A DNA stretch of 5,630 nucleotides from an uncultured Bacteroidales bacterium. GTDB lineage: Bacteria > Bacteroidota > Bacteroidia > Bacteroidales > UBA932. The first letter of the stretch is position 1. Each line of letters begins with the position of its first letter. The position numbers and the translations under genes were made by a program. Shown here one piece after another: positions 5,420 through 5,630 of this stretch. The notes under the pieces are model-generated. The model saw nothing but the letters and a program-made list of their open reading frames with translations. It was not told the origin of the DNA and did not search any database. The DNA is taken from positions 1 through 5,630 of the forward strand of contig CAMJJO010000119.1 in assembly GCA_946406095.1 (NCBI GenBank), in the 5' to 3' direction.

Positions 5420-5630
5420 GATGCAAAGTTCGCTGGCAGTTGCACGAGGGTTTCCTCCAAACCCAAGCGTCGGCTGCCCGAATTTGCTTTCATAGGCAGG
5501 TCGAACGTCGGCAAGAGCTCGCTTATCAACATGCTCACCGGGAACGGTAAACTGGCTATGACTTCCTCCACTCCAGGCAAGACCAAGCTGATCAACCATT
5601 TCCTTATCAACGACAGCTGGTATCTGGTGG
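5408..5630 (+). CDS. engB: Ribosome biogenesis GTP-binding protein EngB/YihA/YsxC, N-terminal part
   Basis: EngB is a TrmE-Era-EngA-type GTPase required for late maturation of the 50S subunit, acting in the cytoplasm. The 74 visible residues run off the right edge; the family is usually about 195-210 aa. The family N-terminus (MKITDAKFAGS, then KPKRRLPEFAFIG) is followed by the G1 P-loop GRSNVGKSS (30-38), NMLTGNGKLAMTSSTPGKT (41-59) with the switch I/G2 threonine, and LINHFLINDSWYLV, just before the expected G3 DLPGYG motif. The start at 5408 fits both the family N-terminus and the -7 box placement. The gene lies 50 bp after the kinase stop with its own promoter; read-through from the rlmH-kinase operon is possible, because no terminator is evident between them. 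Confidence 0.95.
   Translation, partial: MKITDAKFAGSCTRVSSKPKRRLPEFAFIGRSNVGKSSLINMLTGNGKLAMTSSTPGKTKLINHFLINDSWYLV

Noticed and set aside
1..5630. CRISPR array, tRNA or rRNA gene, riboswitch, insertion sequence, phage or defence genes
   Set aside because: The gaps between genes are at most 57 bp and largely filled by promoters; no direct repeats, tRNA-like arms, transposase or recombinase motifs were seen, and all genes are intact housekeeping or signalling genes.

Overview
The window looks like chromosomal DNA from a moderately GC-rich member of the Bacteroidota, most likely order Bacteroidales. Four things point there. The promoters fit the Bacteroidota housekeeping consensus (TTTG, about 20 bp, TAnnTTTG) and not the enterobacterial one. 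Shine-Dalgarno sequences are absent. A DUF4783-type exported protein, a family I know from Bacteroidota, lies next to rlmH. The IspH, EF-P and EngB sequences carry wording typical of that phylum, such as GATSTP in IspH and PGKGPAF in EF-P. Genus cannot be settled from this window.

Layout, left to right. Positions 3-416 hold the C-terminal part of ispH, the last enzyme of the MEP isoprenoid pathway. Positions 474-1037 hold efp, elongation factor P, driven by a promoter whose -33 box sits in the last codons of ispH. Converging on it, 1034-1438 on the minus strand encodes a small exported DUF4783-type protein; its stop codon and that of efp share the palindrome TTAA. Divergent from that gene, 1489-1959 is rlmH, the 23S rRNA pseudouridine-1915 methyltransferase. 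Its stop overlaps the start of a very large membrane sensor histidine kinase (1956-5357, 1133 aa). Positions 5408-5630 hold the 5' part of engB/yihA, the 50S-assembly GTPase, cut by the window edge. Coding density is very high: the three gaps are 57, 50 and 50 bp and are largely taken up by promoters.

How the genes fit together. Three of the six genes serve the ribosome: EF-P relieves polyproline stalling, RlmH modifies helix 69 of 23S rRNA, and EngB matures the 50S subunit. The kinase is embedded among them, in an apparent two-gene operon with rlmH, and no response regulator is visible. The kinase is the most interesting item. Its predicted topology has ten membrane spans, three separate extracytoplasmic regions each with a short PAS/Cache-like signature, a six-helix block between the first two, then HAMP, HisKA and HATPase_c with all catalytic motifs intact. 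Nothing resembles a mobile element, CRISPR array, phage region or defence island. Apart from the architecture and context of the kinase, this is an ordinary housekeeping region.
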